A stretch of DNA of 64,000 nucleotides from Mycetocola_A sp015752285 (GCF_015752285.1 NZ_JADOUY010000001.1:558001-622000), one strand, 5' to 3'. Positions 18,233 to 26,123 are shown, counted from the stretch's first letter. The notes: generated by a model not told the origin, from the letters alone. Translations and numbers: made by a program.

Positions 18233-19927
18233 GCTGACGAACAACGCCTGCTTGCGGGGCGCTATCTCGTCGGCGATCTGGTCGGTCGCGGGGGCATGGC
18301 AAACGTCTTCCGCGGCACAGACACCAAGCTCGGCCGCACTGTCGCCATCAAGATCCTCAAAGCAGATCTCGCAACCGATCCGGCGTTCCGCACCCGCTTC
18401 CGCCAGGAGGCACAAGCCGCATCGCGAATGGCCCACCCTACGATCGTTCGCGTCTTCGACGCCGGCGAAGAGACGATCAAGGAGGACGGACGTGTTTCAC
18501 GTGAACCCTTCATCGTCATGGAATACGTCTACGGCCGCACGCTGAAGTCTGTGATCGCCGAAGGAGCGATGGAGTCCTCCCGCGCGGTCGCCATCGCCGA
18601 GGGAATCCTCACCGCCCTCGAGTACTCCCACCGCGCCGGCGTCGTGCACCGCGACATCAAGCCCGGCAATGTGATGATCACACCGGATGAGCAGGTCAAG
18701 GTGATGGACTTCGGCATCGCCCGTGCTGTCTCCGACTCCTCGTCGACGGTCGCGCAGACCACGGCGATCCTCGGTACCGCCTCGTACTTCTCACCCGAGC
18801 AGGCGAAGGGCGAGACCGTCGACGCGCGCACCGACCTCTACTCCACCGGAGTCGTGCTCTTCGAGATGCTGACGGGGCGCGCACCATTCCGCGGTGACAC
18901 CGCCGTTGCTGTCGCGTACCAGCACGTCAGCGAAACGGCTGTGCGTCCGTCGTCGGTGAACCCGAAGGTGTCTCCCGCTCTCGACCACGTCGTCATGCGG
19001 GCCCTCGCAAAGGACCGCTTCGAGCGCTATCAGACCGCAGCGGAGTTCCGCGATGACGTCGAAACCGCCGCTGCAGGCAAGATTCCCGTGCACCACCGCG
19101 CCACCGATGACGCAAGCACGGCGCTGTTCGGCCCGTCACCACGGGCATCCGCGAGCACCGAGCAGGCACTTCGTCAATTGACGAGTGACGACTCCGTCAC
19201 CCGCACGCAACGTCGCCCGCCCGTTGTCTGGATCTGGGCGGGAATCGCCTCGATAGCCGTGGTGCTCGTCGCTGTGATGATCTGGGTGATGTCGCTCGGC
19301 CAGGCTCCTGTGCTGCAGACCGAGTCGAGGACTATCCCGGCTCTTGTCGGGGTGAGCGAGCAAAGCGCCGTCAACACCCTCACCGATCTCGACCTGGTGG
19401 CCAGCGTCGTGACCGAGGAGAACAGCTCGATCGACGAAGGCCTCGTCATTCGGACCGATCCCAACGAGGGCAGCAAGGTGCGGCCGAAAGACGTCGTGCG
19501 GGTCTACGTGTCGCTCGGTGCGGCCAAGGTCGCTGTTCCGGATGTCACCAACAAGACAACAGAGCAGGCGCAGGCCGATCTCGCAACGGCCGGGCTGACA
19601 TCCGGTTCGGTATCGAAACAGAATTCGCCCGACCGATCCGCCGGTTCGGTCATCAGTTCGGATCCGGTCGCCGGCAGCGAAGTCGCCGAGGGAAGTACGG
19701 TCAACCTCGTCGTCTCGAGCGGACTGGTGACGATCCAGGACGTGCGCGGCCAGTCGATCGAGGTGGCGACCGACCTGCTGCAGGACCCCGCTGTCGGGCT
19801 CACCGTGCAGCCCGTTCCAGACCCCGCGTGTCCGGCTGAGCCCGGCAACCCGGTGACGAACCAGTCGCTCGCGCCCGGCGATGTGCCCCAGCGGTCCACC
19901 ATCGACCTCACCTACTGCTCTGGATAG
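18230..19927 (+). CDS. pknB: Ser/Thr protein kinase PknB with three PASTA domains
   Basis: A 565-residue transmembrane kinase. The glycine loop is LVGRGGMANVFRG, ATP-binding Lys41, catalytic HRD 140-142, DFG 160-162, with activation-loop threonines in VAQTTAILGTASYFSPEQA. A membrane helix (about residues 330-350) is followed by three consecutive PASTA units (about 362-430, 431-496 and 497-565); the last contains two cysteines. PASTA repeats bind muropeptides or lipid II, making this the cell-wall sensor of the operon. The gene is separated from pknA by 85 nt and may have its own promoter (TAGGAT at 18183-18188 is a possible -10). A parS-like sequence lies inside the kinase domain at 18493-18508. 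Confidence 0.96.
   Translation: MADEQRLLAGRYLVGDLVGRGGMANVFRGTDTKLGRTVAIKILKADLATDPAFRTRFRQEAQAASRMAHPTIVRVFDAGEETIKEDGRVSREPFIVMEYVYGRTLKSVIAEGAMESSRAVAIAEGILTALEYSHRAGVVHRDIKPGNVMITPDEQVKVMDFGIARAVSDSSSTVAQTTAILGTASYFSPEQAKGETVDARTDLYSTGVVLFEMLTGRAPFRGDTAVAVAYQHVSETAVRPSSVNPKVSPALDHVVMRALAKDRFERYQTAAEFRDDVETAAAGKIPVHHRATDDASTALFGPSPRASASTEQALRQLTSDDSVTRTQRRPPVVWIWAGIASIAVVLVAVMIWVMSLGQAPVLQTESRTIPALVGVSEQSAVNTLTDLDLVASVVTEENSSIDEGLVIRTDPNEGSKVRPKDVVRVYVSLGAAKVAVPDVTNKTTEQAQADLATAGLTSGSVSKQNSPDRSAGSVISSDPVAGSEVAEGSTVNLVVSSGLVTIQDVRGQSIEVATDLLQDPAVGLTVQPVPDPACPAEPGNPVTNQSLAPGDVPQRSTIDLTYCSG
18493..18508. promoter_or_regulatory. parS-like sequence within pknB
   Basis: TGTTTCACGTGAACCC differs from the ideal parS 16-mer TGTTTCACGTGAAACA only in its last bases; 13 of 16 positions match and the core TTTCACGTGAA is intact. 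It encodes RVSREP of PknB and lies about 22 kb from the origin-proximal parS array. Confidence 0.6.
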
Positions 19928-19941
19928 CTTCTCCGAAGAAG

Positions 19942-19977
19942 AAAGGGCGGTCGCGACTCCAGTCGCGACCGCCCTTT
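19942..19977. terminator. Strong bidirectional terminator
   Basis: A perfect 17-bp inverted repeat (arms 19942-19958 and 19961-19977) with a 2-nt centre, beginning AAAGGGCGG and ending CCGCCCTTT. It lies 14 nt past the pknB stop and 12 nt before the end of the convergent gene at 19989. Confidence 0.9.
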
Positions 19978-19988
19978 CCGTCATCCCG

Positions 19989-20654
19989 CTAGCGCAGCGG
20001 TTCGTCCGTGCGCGTGGCGTCGTACAGAGGCGAGGCACCGCTGTCCGGGGCGACGTAGCCCTCGGTTGATGCCGAGGCATCGGAGGCTTCGGCCGCCTCT
20101 CCCTCGTCACCCGTGACGTCCTGGGCCTGGCTGGTGGCGTCATCCTTGACGTTCGAGACCGCCGAAACGGCAGCATCCTTCACCGACTCGGCTGCTTTCA
20201 TTGCCGGCTCTTTGACGTCCTCGGCAACGCCTTTCGCGGTCTCCTTGAGATCATCGACGAGCGGCGCGGCCTTGTCCTTCGCCGTCTGCGCGAGTTGCTT
20301 CTCCTTCTCAGAGGCTGGGATCAGCGATGCGGCGAGCAGGCCGACACCGAAGGCGATGAGTCCGACGGCGACGGGGTTGCCCTTCGCCTTGTCCACCGCC
20401 GCGTGCGGGCCGTCACCCAGTCGCGACGCAGCATCTCCGACATGGGAAGCGGCGTCGCCGACGTGCGACGATGCGCTGTCGGCGGCGCCCATCACGCTGT
20501 CTCGGACCTTGCGGGCCACACCCTTGACCTTGTCGGTCTGGCGCTGCGCGATGCTCGACGGGCTGACCTTGTCGGCCAATGCGTCGACGTCGTAGCTCAG
20601 ATTGGTCCTCGTTGCTTCGATGTCCTGGCGGATTGCTTCCGGGTTGTTCGTCAT
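19989..20654 (-). CDS. DUF3618 membrane protein with LEA-like tail
   Basis: A 221-residue protein. Its N-terminus, NPEAIRQDIEATRTNLSYDV then DALADKVSP, is the DUF3618 signature. It has one membrane segment (GLIAFGVGLLAASLIP, about residues 97-112), then an amphipathic Lys/Ala/Asp-rich stretch with repeated KDAV/KETA/KEPA units resembling late-embryogenesis-abundant proteins, and an acidic tail. It is the last of three genes that overlap by 4 nt each. Proteins of this kind are associated with envelope or osmotic stress in actinobacteria, but no activity is established. Confidence 0.85.
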   Translation of the reverse strand: MTNNPEAIRQDIEATRTNLSYDVDALADKVSPSSIAQRQTDKVKGVARKVRDSVMGAADSASSHVGDAASHVGDAASRLGDGPHAAVDKAKGNPVAVGLIAFGVGLLAASLIPASEKEKQLAQTAKDKAAPLVDDLKETAKGVAEDVKEPAMKAAESVKDAAVSAVSNVKDDATSQAQDVTGDEGEAAEASDASASTEGYVAPDSGASPLYDATRTDEPLR

Positions 20655-21064
20655 CTCTGGTCCTCACTTGTCTTAAATGCTTCGGGTACCTTTTTGAGGG
20701 TCTCCGCCGTTTTCGGCGCACCCTGGATCTCGTCGATCTCTTTCTTGCCGCGGAGCGCGAGAATGGCGGCGATGATGCCCCAGACGACCGCGACGATGAT
20801 GGCGGACCAGACCAGGCCGGTCAGGAATCCGAGCCCCCACCACAGTGCGATCGAGAGGAACAGGATCGTCATGAAACCGGCAACGCCGGCGCCGCCGAAC
20901 ATGCCGGCACCTTTGCCCGCCTTCTTCGCGGACTGGGACAGCTCGGCTTTGGCGAGTTCGACTTCCTGGCGGAACAGAGTCGAGATATCCTTCGAGACCT
21001 CACCGAGAAGCTGACCGAGCGATTCGGTTCTGCCGTTCGGATCCGGAACGTACGGCTCACTCAT
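20651..21064 (-). CDS. Phage holin family (actinobacterial Holin-X/DUF1469) protein
   Basis: A 137-residue protein with the family opening SLGQLLGEVSKDISTLFRQE followed by VELAKAELSQSAKKAGKG, and two hydrophobic hairpin segments (about residues 58-80 and 84-105). The DUF1469/Phage_holin_3_6 family was named for topology; members sit in bacterial operons with DUF3618 proteins, as here, and are not tied to phage. The start at 21064 overlaps the stop of the preceding gene in ATGA, and its own stop overlaps the DUF3618 start. Confidence 0.88.
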   Translation of the reverse strand: MSEPYVPDPNGRTESLGQLLGEVSKDISTLFRQEVELAKAELSQSAKKAGKGAGMFGGAGVAGFMTILFLSIALWWGLGFLTGLVWSAIIVAVVWGIIAAILALRGKKEIDEIQGAPKTAETLKKVPEAFKTSEDQR

Positions 21065-21684
21065 CGAATGTCACCGCTCGCGAAATCCTGAGAACCTGCC
21101 GTGGCGGGAGCCGGGTAGCCGGCGGGCTCGGAGTAGCCGACCGGCGCGGAGTAGCCAGCGGTCGTGTCCACCGTCGCGGTGGGTGTCGCACCAGCCGCGT
21201 TGGCCCCGGGCGCGCCGTCTGCGCTGTCGTTTCCACTCGCGAGAGACTTCGCGAGGCGTCCGACGACGATGCCCGCGCCGGCGGCAATGGCGATGAACAG
21301 CCCCGGGCGCTGACGAGCGAAACGCTTGACGTCGTCGAGCACCGCTGACGGGTCTCTGCCTTCCAACCACCCAGCCACGTCGCCTGCGCGGCTGGCAGCC
21401 TGCGAGACGAGATTCGAAGCGACGCCGTGTGATTCGGATGAATCCGCCATCGACCGGAGCTCGTCACTCATCGAACGGATGCCGCCCGCGGCGCGTTCCT
21501 GCTGGGTCGACACCTGGCTGCTCAGCTGTGAGCGCACCTCGCCGGCCAGGTTTCGCGCCTGCGCGCCGACTTCGTGCGTCACATTCGATGCCTCGTCCGC
21601 CGCCGTCCCGGCAACATGCGAACCGGCTTCGCGAACACGATCCGTGGTGGATGTCTCGTCGGCGCCCGTTGACGTCTGTGTCAT
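21061..21684 (-). CDS. Hypothetical single-membrane-segment protein, first gene of DUF3618 operon
   Basis: A 207-residue protein with a polar alpha-helical N-terminal half (EASNVTHEVGAQARNLAGEV, then further Q/S/E-rich heptad-like sequence), the phrase AGWLEGRDPSAVLDDVKRFA, one membrane helix (LFIAIAAGAGIVVGRLAKSL, about residues 122-141) and a low-complexity Ala/Pro/Gly/Tyr tail (SAPVGYSEPAGYPAPATAGS). The VLDDVKRFARQRPGLF...VGRLAKSL pattern recurs in DUF3618-operon proteins of actinobacteria. The start at 21684 has GAGGAGGAG about 6 nt upstream, one of the strongest ribosome sites in the window. Function unknown. Confidence 0.8.
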   Translation of the reverse strand: MTQTSTGADETSTTDRVREAGSHVAGTAADEASNVTHEVGAQARNLAGEVRSQLSSQVSTQQERAAGGIRSMSDELRSMADSSESHGVASNLVSQAASRAGDVAGWLEGRDPSAVLDDVKRFARQRPGLFIAIAAGAGIVVGRLAKSLASGNDSADGAPGANAAGATPTATVDTTAGYSAPVGYSEPAGYPAPATAGSQDFASGDIR

Positions 21685-21913
21685 GATTTCTCCTCCTCGA
21701 ACGAAACCGACCCGCCGTATCTGGAGTGATAGCGACATCGCGGTCTCTGGTCGTGTGAGAAATCTTCACCCGACGCTTATGCTTCGCCTATTTTCGGGTC
21801 GAGGCTTGACTCCCCTCAGACGGGGGAGTATCGCGCGCCCCAGGAGAGAGGAGTCGGTCGGTGTGACGCGACGGCACGACGCATCCGTCAGCCGGGCGAC
21901 GATCGAACCGCTG

Positions 21914-22549
21914 CTAAGCCTGCATCAGCGGAGTCAGCCCCTTGGCCGTCTCCGCCGCCGTCGGCAGACCGGATGCCGCGAGCCAGTTCCCGAGCATCAG
22001 GTAACCACCCTCGGTGAGGACACTCTCGGGGTGGAACTGCACGCCGTAGATCGGTGCGTCGCTGTGCCGAAGGCCCATGATCACGCCGCCCTGGGTCCGG
22101 CTCGTCACGAGAAGCTCAGCCGGAACGGTTCCGTCCACCACGGCAAGCGAGTGATAGCGGGTCGCGGTGAACGGCTGCGGCACGCCGGAGTAGAACGCAC
22201 TGGCGTCGTGCTCGATCAACGAAGTCTTACCGTGCATGAGTTCGTCGGCGTTCGTGACCGTCGCACCGAATGCCTCAGCGATGGCCTGGTGTCCGAGACA
22301 GACACCGAGCAGAGGCGTGCCTGCCGCGAGGGCAGCGTTCACCATCGGGATCGATACACCGGCGTCAGACGGCTTACCCGGACCGGGGGAGACGAGCACA
22401 GCGTCGTATTCGGCGAGCCGCACCGCGACATCCGACTCGCTGATGGTGTCGTTGCGCACGACCTCCGTCTCGGCTCCGAGTTGGAGGAGATAGCCGTTGA
22501 GCGTGTAGACGAAGCTGTCGTAGTTGTCGATCACAAGAACGCGGGTCAC
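21914..22549 (-). CDS. Aminodeoxychorismate/anthranilate synthase component II (glutamine amidotransferase)
   Basis: A 211-residue class I glutamine amidotransferase with VLVIDNYDSFVYTLNGYL at the start, oxyanion motif VSPGPGKPSDAG, nucleophile Cys84 in GVCLGHQAIAEAFG, and catalytic His-Glu in GVQFHPESVLTEGG. It releases ammonia from glutamine for a chorismate-using partner (PabB or TrpE), making 4-amino-4-deoxychorismate for folate or anthranilate for tryptophan. In actinobacteria the orphan copy beside pknB/crgA is usually annotated as PabA/TrpG; the partner is not in this window. It ends a short minus-strand run after the sortase gene and a small membrane protein gene. Confidence 0.93.
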   Translation of the reverse strand: MTRVLVIDNYDSFVYTLNGYLLQLGAETEVVRNDTISESDVAVRLAEYDAVLVSPGPGKPSDAGVSIPMVNAALAAGTPLLGVCLGHQAIAEAFGATVTNADELMHGKTSLIEHDASAFYSGVPQPFTATRYHSLAVVDGTVPAELLVTSRTQGGVIMGLRHSDAPIYGVQFHPESVLTEGGYLMLGNWLAASGLPTAAETAKGLTPLMQA

Positions 22550-22558
22550 GGAATCCTC

Positions 22559-22717
22559 TTACTCTTCAACAGTCACTTCCTGGGGGTCGATGAACGACTG
22601 CACCCAGGGGAACACCCAGGTCGCCAGGGCGTACAGAACGGCGGCGATCAGAACGATCAGGATGATCAGACGCACCCACACGGGTCCTGGCAGGGCTCGC
22701 CACAGCGCAGCGTACAC
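22559..22717 (-). CDS. Small membrane protein (52 aa) between sortase and amidotransferase
   Basis: A 52-residue protein from the GTG at 22717 (VYAALWRALPGPVWVRLIIL then one membrane helix to about residue 36, and an acidic tail ending VTVEE). The GTG lies 2 nt after the sortase stop codon with GGAAGG just before, suggesting translational coupling. Small proteins of this shape (R-W-R-x-LPGP-x-x-x-R then helix) sit at this locus in many actinobacteria and are of unknown function. The longer reading from an upstream ATG would overlap the sortase gene and begin with an unlikely Arg-rich stretch. Confidence 0.7.
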   Translation of the reverse strand: MYAALWRALPGPVWVRLIILIVLIAAVLYALATWVFPWVQSFIDPQEVTVEE

Positions 22718-22719
22718 GG

Positions 22720-23514
22720 TCAGCCTTCCAGTGGATCGGTCAGTGCGGCCGGGGGTCCTGCCGCGGTCGGCGTCCACGACTCGAAGACGCCATAGGCGAT
22801 GATACGTTCCGCGGTCGAGAACGCCGGGTTGCAGCTGGTCAGCGTGATGATCGAATCGGATGCCTCGACACCGTCCATCTGCGGCACCGGGTTGAGAACG
22901 CCGACACCAGACGGCTTCACGTATTCGAGGGTCCTGAACCGGTAGGTGTACCAGCCCTCCTCGACCTGCACCACGATCGCGTCACCGATCTGCAGCGTAC
23001 CGACCTGATTGAGCGGTTTGCCGTGGGTGTTCCGGTGGCCGGCAACAGCAAAGTTGCCCGCCTCTCCCGGCATCTGCGTGTCGGGGTAATGCCCGATGCC
23101 GATCGGGTTCAGCGTGCGCGAGGTCGAGACGCCACCGGCGATCTTCGCAGCGTAGTCGTCGCCGAAGCGCGGCACCCGGAGAATGCCGAAGACCTCGGCA
23201 TCGCCTGGCGCGGCCAGGATGGCCGGCGTTCCGGGGTCGACGGGATCCTCGGATGCTGTCGGGAGCGGCACGCTCGTCGCCCACGACTCACTCAGGGCTG
23301 CGGCTTCGTTGTCTTGAGCGGCCCGGAGGACCGCATCATTGAGCCACAGCTGCCAGACGATGAAGAGAAGCACGAGCACGCCACCCGTGACGAGGAGCTC
23401 GCCCAGAACGCCAATGATGCTCACGCGCTGGCGCGGTCTCTGGTTCGGCTTCCGTCGGGTACGACCACGACGTGACGCCCGGGTGGGCGGCGCGGACTCG
23501 GGGCTGTCTGGCAT
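22720..23514 (-). CDS. Class E sortase
   Basis: A 264-residue membrane transpeptidase with a basic cytoplasmic N-terminus (RRGRTRRKPNQRPRQR), one membrane helix (about residues 32-54) and a sortase domain. The active site is complete: His in FAVAGHRNTHGKPLNQ, Cys in TLTSCNPAFSTAERII and the Arg of AERII. TLTSC-N is typical of actinobacterial class E sortases, which recognise LAXTG-like signals and attach surface proteins to peptidoglycan. The position beside crgA is conserved. No LPXTG-type substrate gene is nearby. Confidence 0.93.
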   Translation of the reverse strand: MPDSPESAPPTRASRRGRTRRKPNQRPRQRVSIIGVLGELLVTGGVLVLLFIVWQLWLNDAVLRAAQDNEAAALSESWATSVPLPTASEDPVDPGTPAILAAPGDAEVFGILRVPRFGDDYAAKIAGGVSTSRTLNPIGIGHYPDTQMPGEAGNFAVAGHRNTHGKPLNQVGTLQIGDAIVVQVEEGWYTYRFRTLEYVKPSGVGVLNPVPQMDGVEASDSIITLTSCNPAFSTAERIIAYGVFESWTPTAAGPPAALTDPLEG

Positions 23515-23567
23515 CCGGCCAGTCTACCGGCGGCAGATGAACGGCTTCTCCAGAGTTCTACACAGGG

Positions 23568-23611
23568 TTATCCACAAGCTGGGGATAATTACACCCGTGT
23601 AATTGTCCACA
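23568..23611. promoter_or_regulatory. DnaA-box pair upstream of the sortase gene
   Basis: TTATCCACA (23568-23576) is a perfect DnaA box and TTGTCCACA (23603-23611) is the form common in high-GC actinobacteria. They are 35 bp apart, in an AT-rich stretch (23560-23640) between crgA and the sortase gene, about 12 kb from the dnaN-dnaA gap. Confidence 0.65.
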
Positions 23612-23712
23612 GTGTTAATAACCCTGTTAACAACTCTGGCCGGGGATTTTTCCTGAGCGAGCTCGGGCAGATGGCATGTTTCCCGGGCGCGCCGTGAAGA
23701 GGGCTGGGGAAA

Positions 23713-23958
23713 CTATCGCCAGCGCGTCGTCATCAGGAAGCCGATGAACGCGATCCCGAAACCGACCACGATGTTCCACGACTCGAGCGAGGCGATGGGC
23801 AGGGCGCCCTGGCTGACGTAGAAAACGATGATCCAGGCCAGTCCGAGCAGCATGAAGCCGAACATCACCGGCTTGAACCACACCGGGTTCGGTGCCTGCT
23901 CGCCGGAGCGCTGGGTGGTCGGGGTAGCCTGAGTGCTCTTCGTCTTGTCGCGTGCCAT
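23713..23958 (-). CDS. crgA: Cell division protein CrgA
   Basis: An 81-residue protein with two membrane helices (VWFKPVMFGFMLLGLAWIIV and WNIVVGFGIAFIGFLMTTRW) and the family motif NPVWFKPVMFG. CrgA localises to the division site, binds FtsZ, FtsI and CwsA, and helps coordinate septation in Streptomyces and mycobacteria. Length and topology match the family. There is no Shine-Dalgarno; a -10 TAGAAT ends 7 nt before the ATG, so the mRNA is probably leaderless. Confidence 0.95.
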   Translation of the reverse strand: MARDKTKSTQATPTTQRSGEQAPNPVWFKPVMFGFMLLGLAWIIVFYVSQGALPIASLESWNIVVGFGIAFIGFLMTTRWR

Positions 23959-23965
23959 AGGGCCG

Positions 23966-23971
23966 ATTCTA
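23966..23971 (-). promoter_or_regulatory. -10 element of a leaderless crgA promoter
   Basis: Minus-strand TAGAAT (23971 to 23966) lies 7 nt upstream of the crgA ATG at 23958, which would make that A the transcription start. No clear -35 is seen. Confidence 0.5.
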
Positions 23972-23993
23972 GTCGGTCGGGCCGGATGCGCGC

Positions 23994-24836
23994 TTAGAAC
24001 GCCACGTACCGAATGAGGCTGAGTACGACAAGCACGGCGCAGAGCCCGCCGATGAGCAGCGTCTGACGGCTCTTGTGCTTGAGGTGTCTGGTCTCGTAGT
24101 AGATCAATCCGACCAAGGCTCCGCCGACCAGGCCACCGACGTGCGCCTGCCAGGCGACGTTGATGCCGGGGATGAAACCGATCACCAGGTTGATGCCAAC
24201 CAGCACGAGCAGACCGTTCATGTTGCCGCCGAGCTTGCGCTGGATGACGAGGAACGCGCCCATCAGTCCGAAGATGGCTCCGGACGCTCCGACGACCGCT
24301 GTGCTGCCGTCTGTGAGGAAGAGCACGCCAAGCGAGCCGGCGAACCCGGAGATCAGGTACAGCGCCAGAAAACGTGCCCGGCCGAGCATGGGCTCGAGCG
24401 CCTGGCCGAACAGCCAGAGCGAGTACATGTTCAACGCGATATGGAAGATAAAACTCTGGGAGTGAACGAAGACGGATGTCAGCATCCGCCACGGTTCGAA
24501 TGCGACCGGTGTGGAATATACCCCGGCGTACAGCAAATAGTCGATGACGTTCAACCCGGGGATGAGCTGCAACAGGAACACGAACGCCGTGACGGCGATG
24601 AGCGTGTAGGTGACAACCGGCCGGTCGCCGCTCCGGCTGAAGAAGCCGGTGCGGCGAGGAGCGGACTGGCGCTGCTGCTTCATGCACTCAGGGCAGATCA
24701 CCCCGACAGCGCCGGGCGTCTGGCACTCGCCACAAATCGTGCGCCCGCACCGCTGGCAAAGCACGAAGCTCTGCCGGTCGGGGTGACGGTAACAAAAGTT
24801 GTCGCGGCTGACGGGTGGAACAGATGACTGGCTCAT
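23994..24836 (-). CDS. Rhomboid family intramembrane serine protease
   Basis: A 280-residue protein. An N-terminal zinc-binding B-box-like module (residues 13-52) has His/Cys pairs in CYRHPDRQSFVLCQRCGRTI and CPECMKQQ. It is followed by six membrane segments with the rhomboid dyad: Ser in VVGASGAIFGLMGAF and His in WQAHVGGLVGGALVG. An N-terminal zinc finger on a rhomboid is common in actinobacteria. It cleaves membrane proteins within their helices; substrates here are unknown. It stands between crgA and the cyclophilin gene, all on the same strand. Confidence 0.93.
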   Translation of the reverse strand: MSQSSVPPVSRDNFCYRHPDRQSFVLCQRCGRTICGECQTPGAVGVICPECMKQQRQSAPRRTGFFSRSGDRPVVTYTLIAVTAFVFLLQLIPGLNVIDYLLYAGVYSTPVAFEPWRMLTSVFVHSQSFIFHIALNMYSLWLFGQALEPMLGRARFLALYLISGFAGSLGVLFLTDGSTAVVGASGAIFGLMGAFLVIQRKLGGNMNGLLVLVGINLVIGFIPGINVAWQAHVGGLVGGALVGLIYYETRHLKHKSRQTLLIGGLCAVLVVLSLIRYVAF

Positions 24837-24890
24837 CGGCCCATTTCCGAGAACGGGCCGGAGCCCGCCATCTGCTGAAAAGTCGGGAAC

Positions 24891-25433
24891 TTAGACGTTG
24901 GCAACCGTGACGCTCTCGATGACGATGTCGTCGAGGGGGCGGTCACGAGCATCGCGGGGAACCTCGGCCAGCTTGTCGACGACCTTACGGCTCGCCTCAT
25001 CTTCGACAGCGCCGAAGATGGAGTGCTTGCCCTGCAGCCAGCTGGTGTTGCCGACGGTGATGAAGAACTGCGAACCGTTGGTACCGCGCCCGGCGATCTT
25101 GCCGGCGTTTGCCATCGCGAGCATGTAGGGCTCGTTGAAGTTGAGCTCGGGGTGGATCTCGTCGTCGAACTTGTATCCGGGACCGCCCGTGCCGTTGCCG
25201 AGCGGGTCGCCGCCCTGGATCATGAACCCGGGGATGATGCGGTGGAAGATGACGCCGTTGTAGAGAGGCGTGTCCTTCTTCGTGTCACCGGTGCGCTCGT
25301 CGGTCCATTCCGTGCTCCCCGTAGCGAGTCCGACGAAGTTGTTGACGGTCTTGGGGGCGTGGTCACCGAACAGGTTGACCTTGATGTCGCCATAGTTTGT
25401 GTGGAGGGTTGCGACAGCGGTGTGCTTTGACAT
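24891..25433 (-). CDS. Peptidyl-prolyl cis-trans isomerase, cyclophilin type
   Basis: A 180-residue cytoplasmic cyclophilin (MSKHTAVATLHTNYGDIKVN) with the catalytic motif FHRIIPGFMIQGGDPLGNGT, QFFIT, and WLQGKHSIFGAV with the drug-contact Trp. There is no signal peptide. It speeds proline isomerisation during protein folding. The start at 25433 was preferred over an upstream ATG because the family begins here and the upstream bases contain a TAAGAAT promoter-like element. Its position between rhomboid/crgA and gyrA is conserved in actinobacteria (PpiA). Confidence 0.95.
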   Translation of the reverse strand: MSKHTAVATLHTNYGDIKVNLFGDHAPKTVNNFVGLATGSTEWTDERTGDTKKDTPLYNGVIFHRIIPGFMIQGGDPLGNGTGGPGYKFDDEIHPELNFNEPYMLAMANAGKIAGRGTNGSQFFITVGNTSWLQGKHSIFGAVEDEASRKVVDKLAEVPRDARDRPLDDIVIESVTVANV

Positions 25434-25539
25434 GTGTTCAATTCTTACACACGCATCGGAGTCAAGCCGGGTGGCGTTCACGGCATTCGGTGGCAAGATG
25501 GAGGTCTGTCGCACAAAACGAGATCAATGGAGGTCAACG

Positions 25540-26061
25540 GTGAGTCTGTCACGGAAGCGCAAGAAGGAGCTCAAGCGACTCAAAGGGGAAGCCAATCAGC
25601 TGTGGCAATCCCAGCAGGAGATTTTGGATCACGCCAACCATGTCGCTCGTGAAGCGAGCAGGCAGTTGGGTGCATACGGCCGCGAACAGGTCGTTCCGAG
25701 CGTTGTGAGCACCTACGAGCACAAGGTGCAGCCCGTCGTCGATCGTGGCTATGCCGCATCGCGCGACCTCGTCGACGGAGCCTCGAAGGTTCTCGACAAG
25801 ACGGTGCTCCCCGTTCTCGGTGGAGTGGTCGGCAGCGTGCTGTCGATCGGCGACATCGCCAAGGACCACCGGGTCCGTGCGGCTCTCGAGCGGTTCCAGC
25901 CGTCGAAGCCCGCACCGAAGAAGTCGAACGTAGGCAGCGTCATCGCCATCGGCGTCGGCGTCCTCGCAGCAGCCGGCGTCGCATACGCGGTGTGGCAGAC
26001 GTTCCGCGCAGACGACGAACTCTGGGTTGCTGACGAAGAACCGGCACTGCCGAACCTCTGA
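25540..26061 (+). CDS. Conserved hypothetical membrane-anchored protein
   Basis: A 173-residue protein from GTG 25540 (GGAGG 6-11 nt upstream). It has a very basic start (SLSRKRKKELKRLKGEANQL), a long predicted helix with repeated HxxREASRQ/YEHKVQ patterns, a glycine-rich hydrophobic stretch (VLPVLGGVVGSVLSIGD, about residues 88-104) and a C-terminal membrane helix (VGSVIAIGVGVLAAAGVAYAVW, about 131-152) before an acidic tail. I recognise no catalytic motif. Similar proteins occur at this locus in Microbacteriaceae, some labelled DNA helicase, which the sequence does not support. Confidence 0.75.
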   Translation: MSLSRKRKKELKRLKGEANQLWQSQQEILDHANHVAREASRQLGAYGREQVVPSVVSTYEHKVQPVVDRGYAASRDLVDGASKVLDKTVLPVLGGVVGSVLSIGDIAKDHRVRAALERFQPSKPAPKKSNVGSVIAIGVGVLAAAGVAYAVWQTFRADDELWVADEEPALPNL

Positions 26062-26082
26062 TCCTCTGATCCTCAAAGCTTG

Positions 26083-26121
26083 ACACGAATGGCCGGTCCC
26101 TCAGGGGCCGGCCATTCGTGT
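26083..26121. terminator. Bidirectional hairpin terminator
   Basis: A perfect 14-bp inverted repeat (26083-26096 and 26108-26121) with an 11-nt loop, between the convergent genes ending at 26061 (plus) and 26124 (minus). Confidence 0.8.
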
Positions 26122-26123
26122 AC

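Noticed and set aside
19989..21684. Prophage remnant suggested by the holin-family protein
   Set aside because: The gene belongs to a bacterial DUF3618 operon, and no other phage gene is present.
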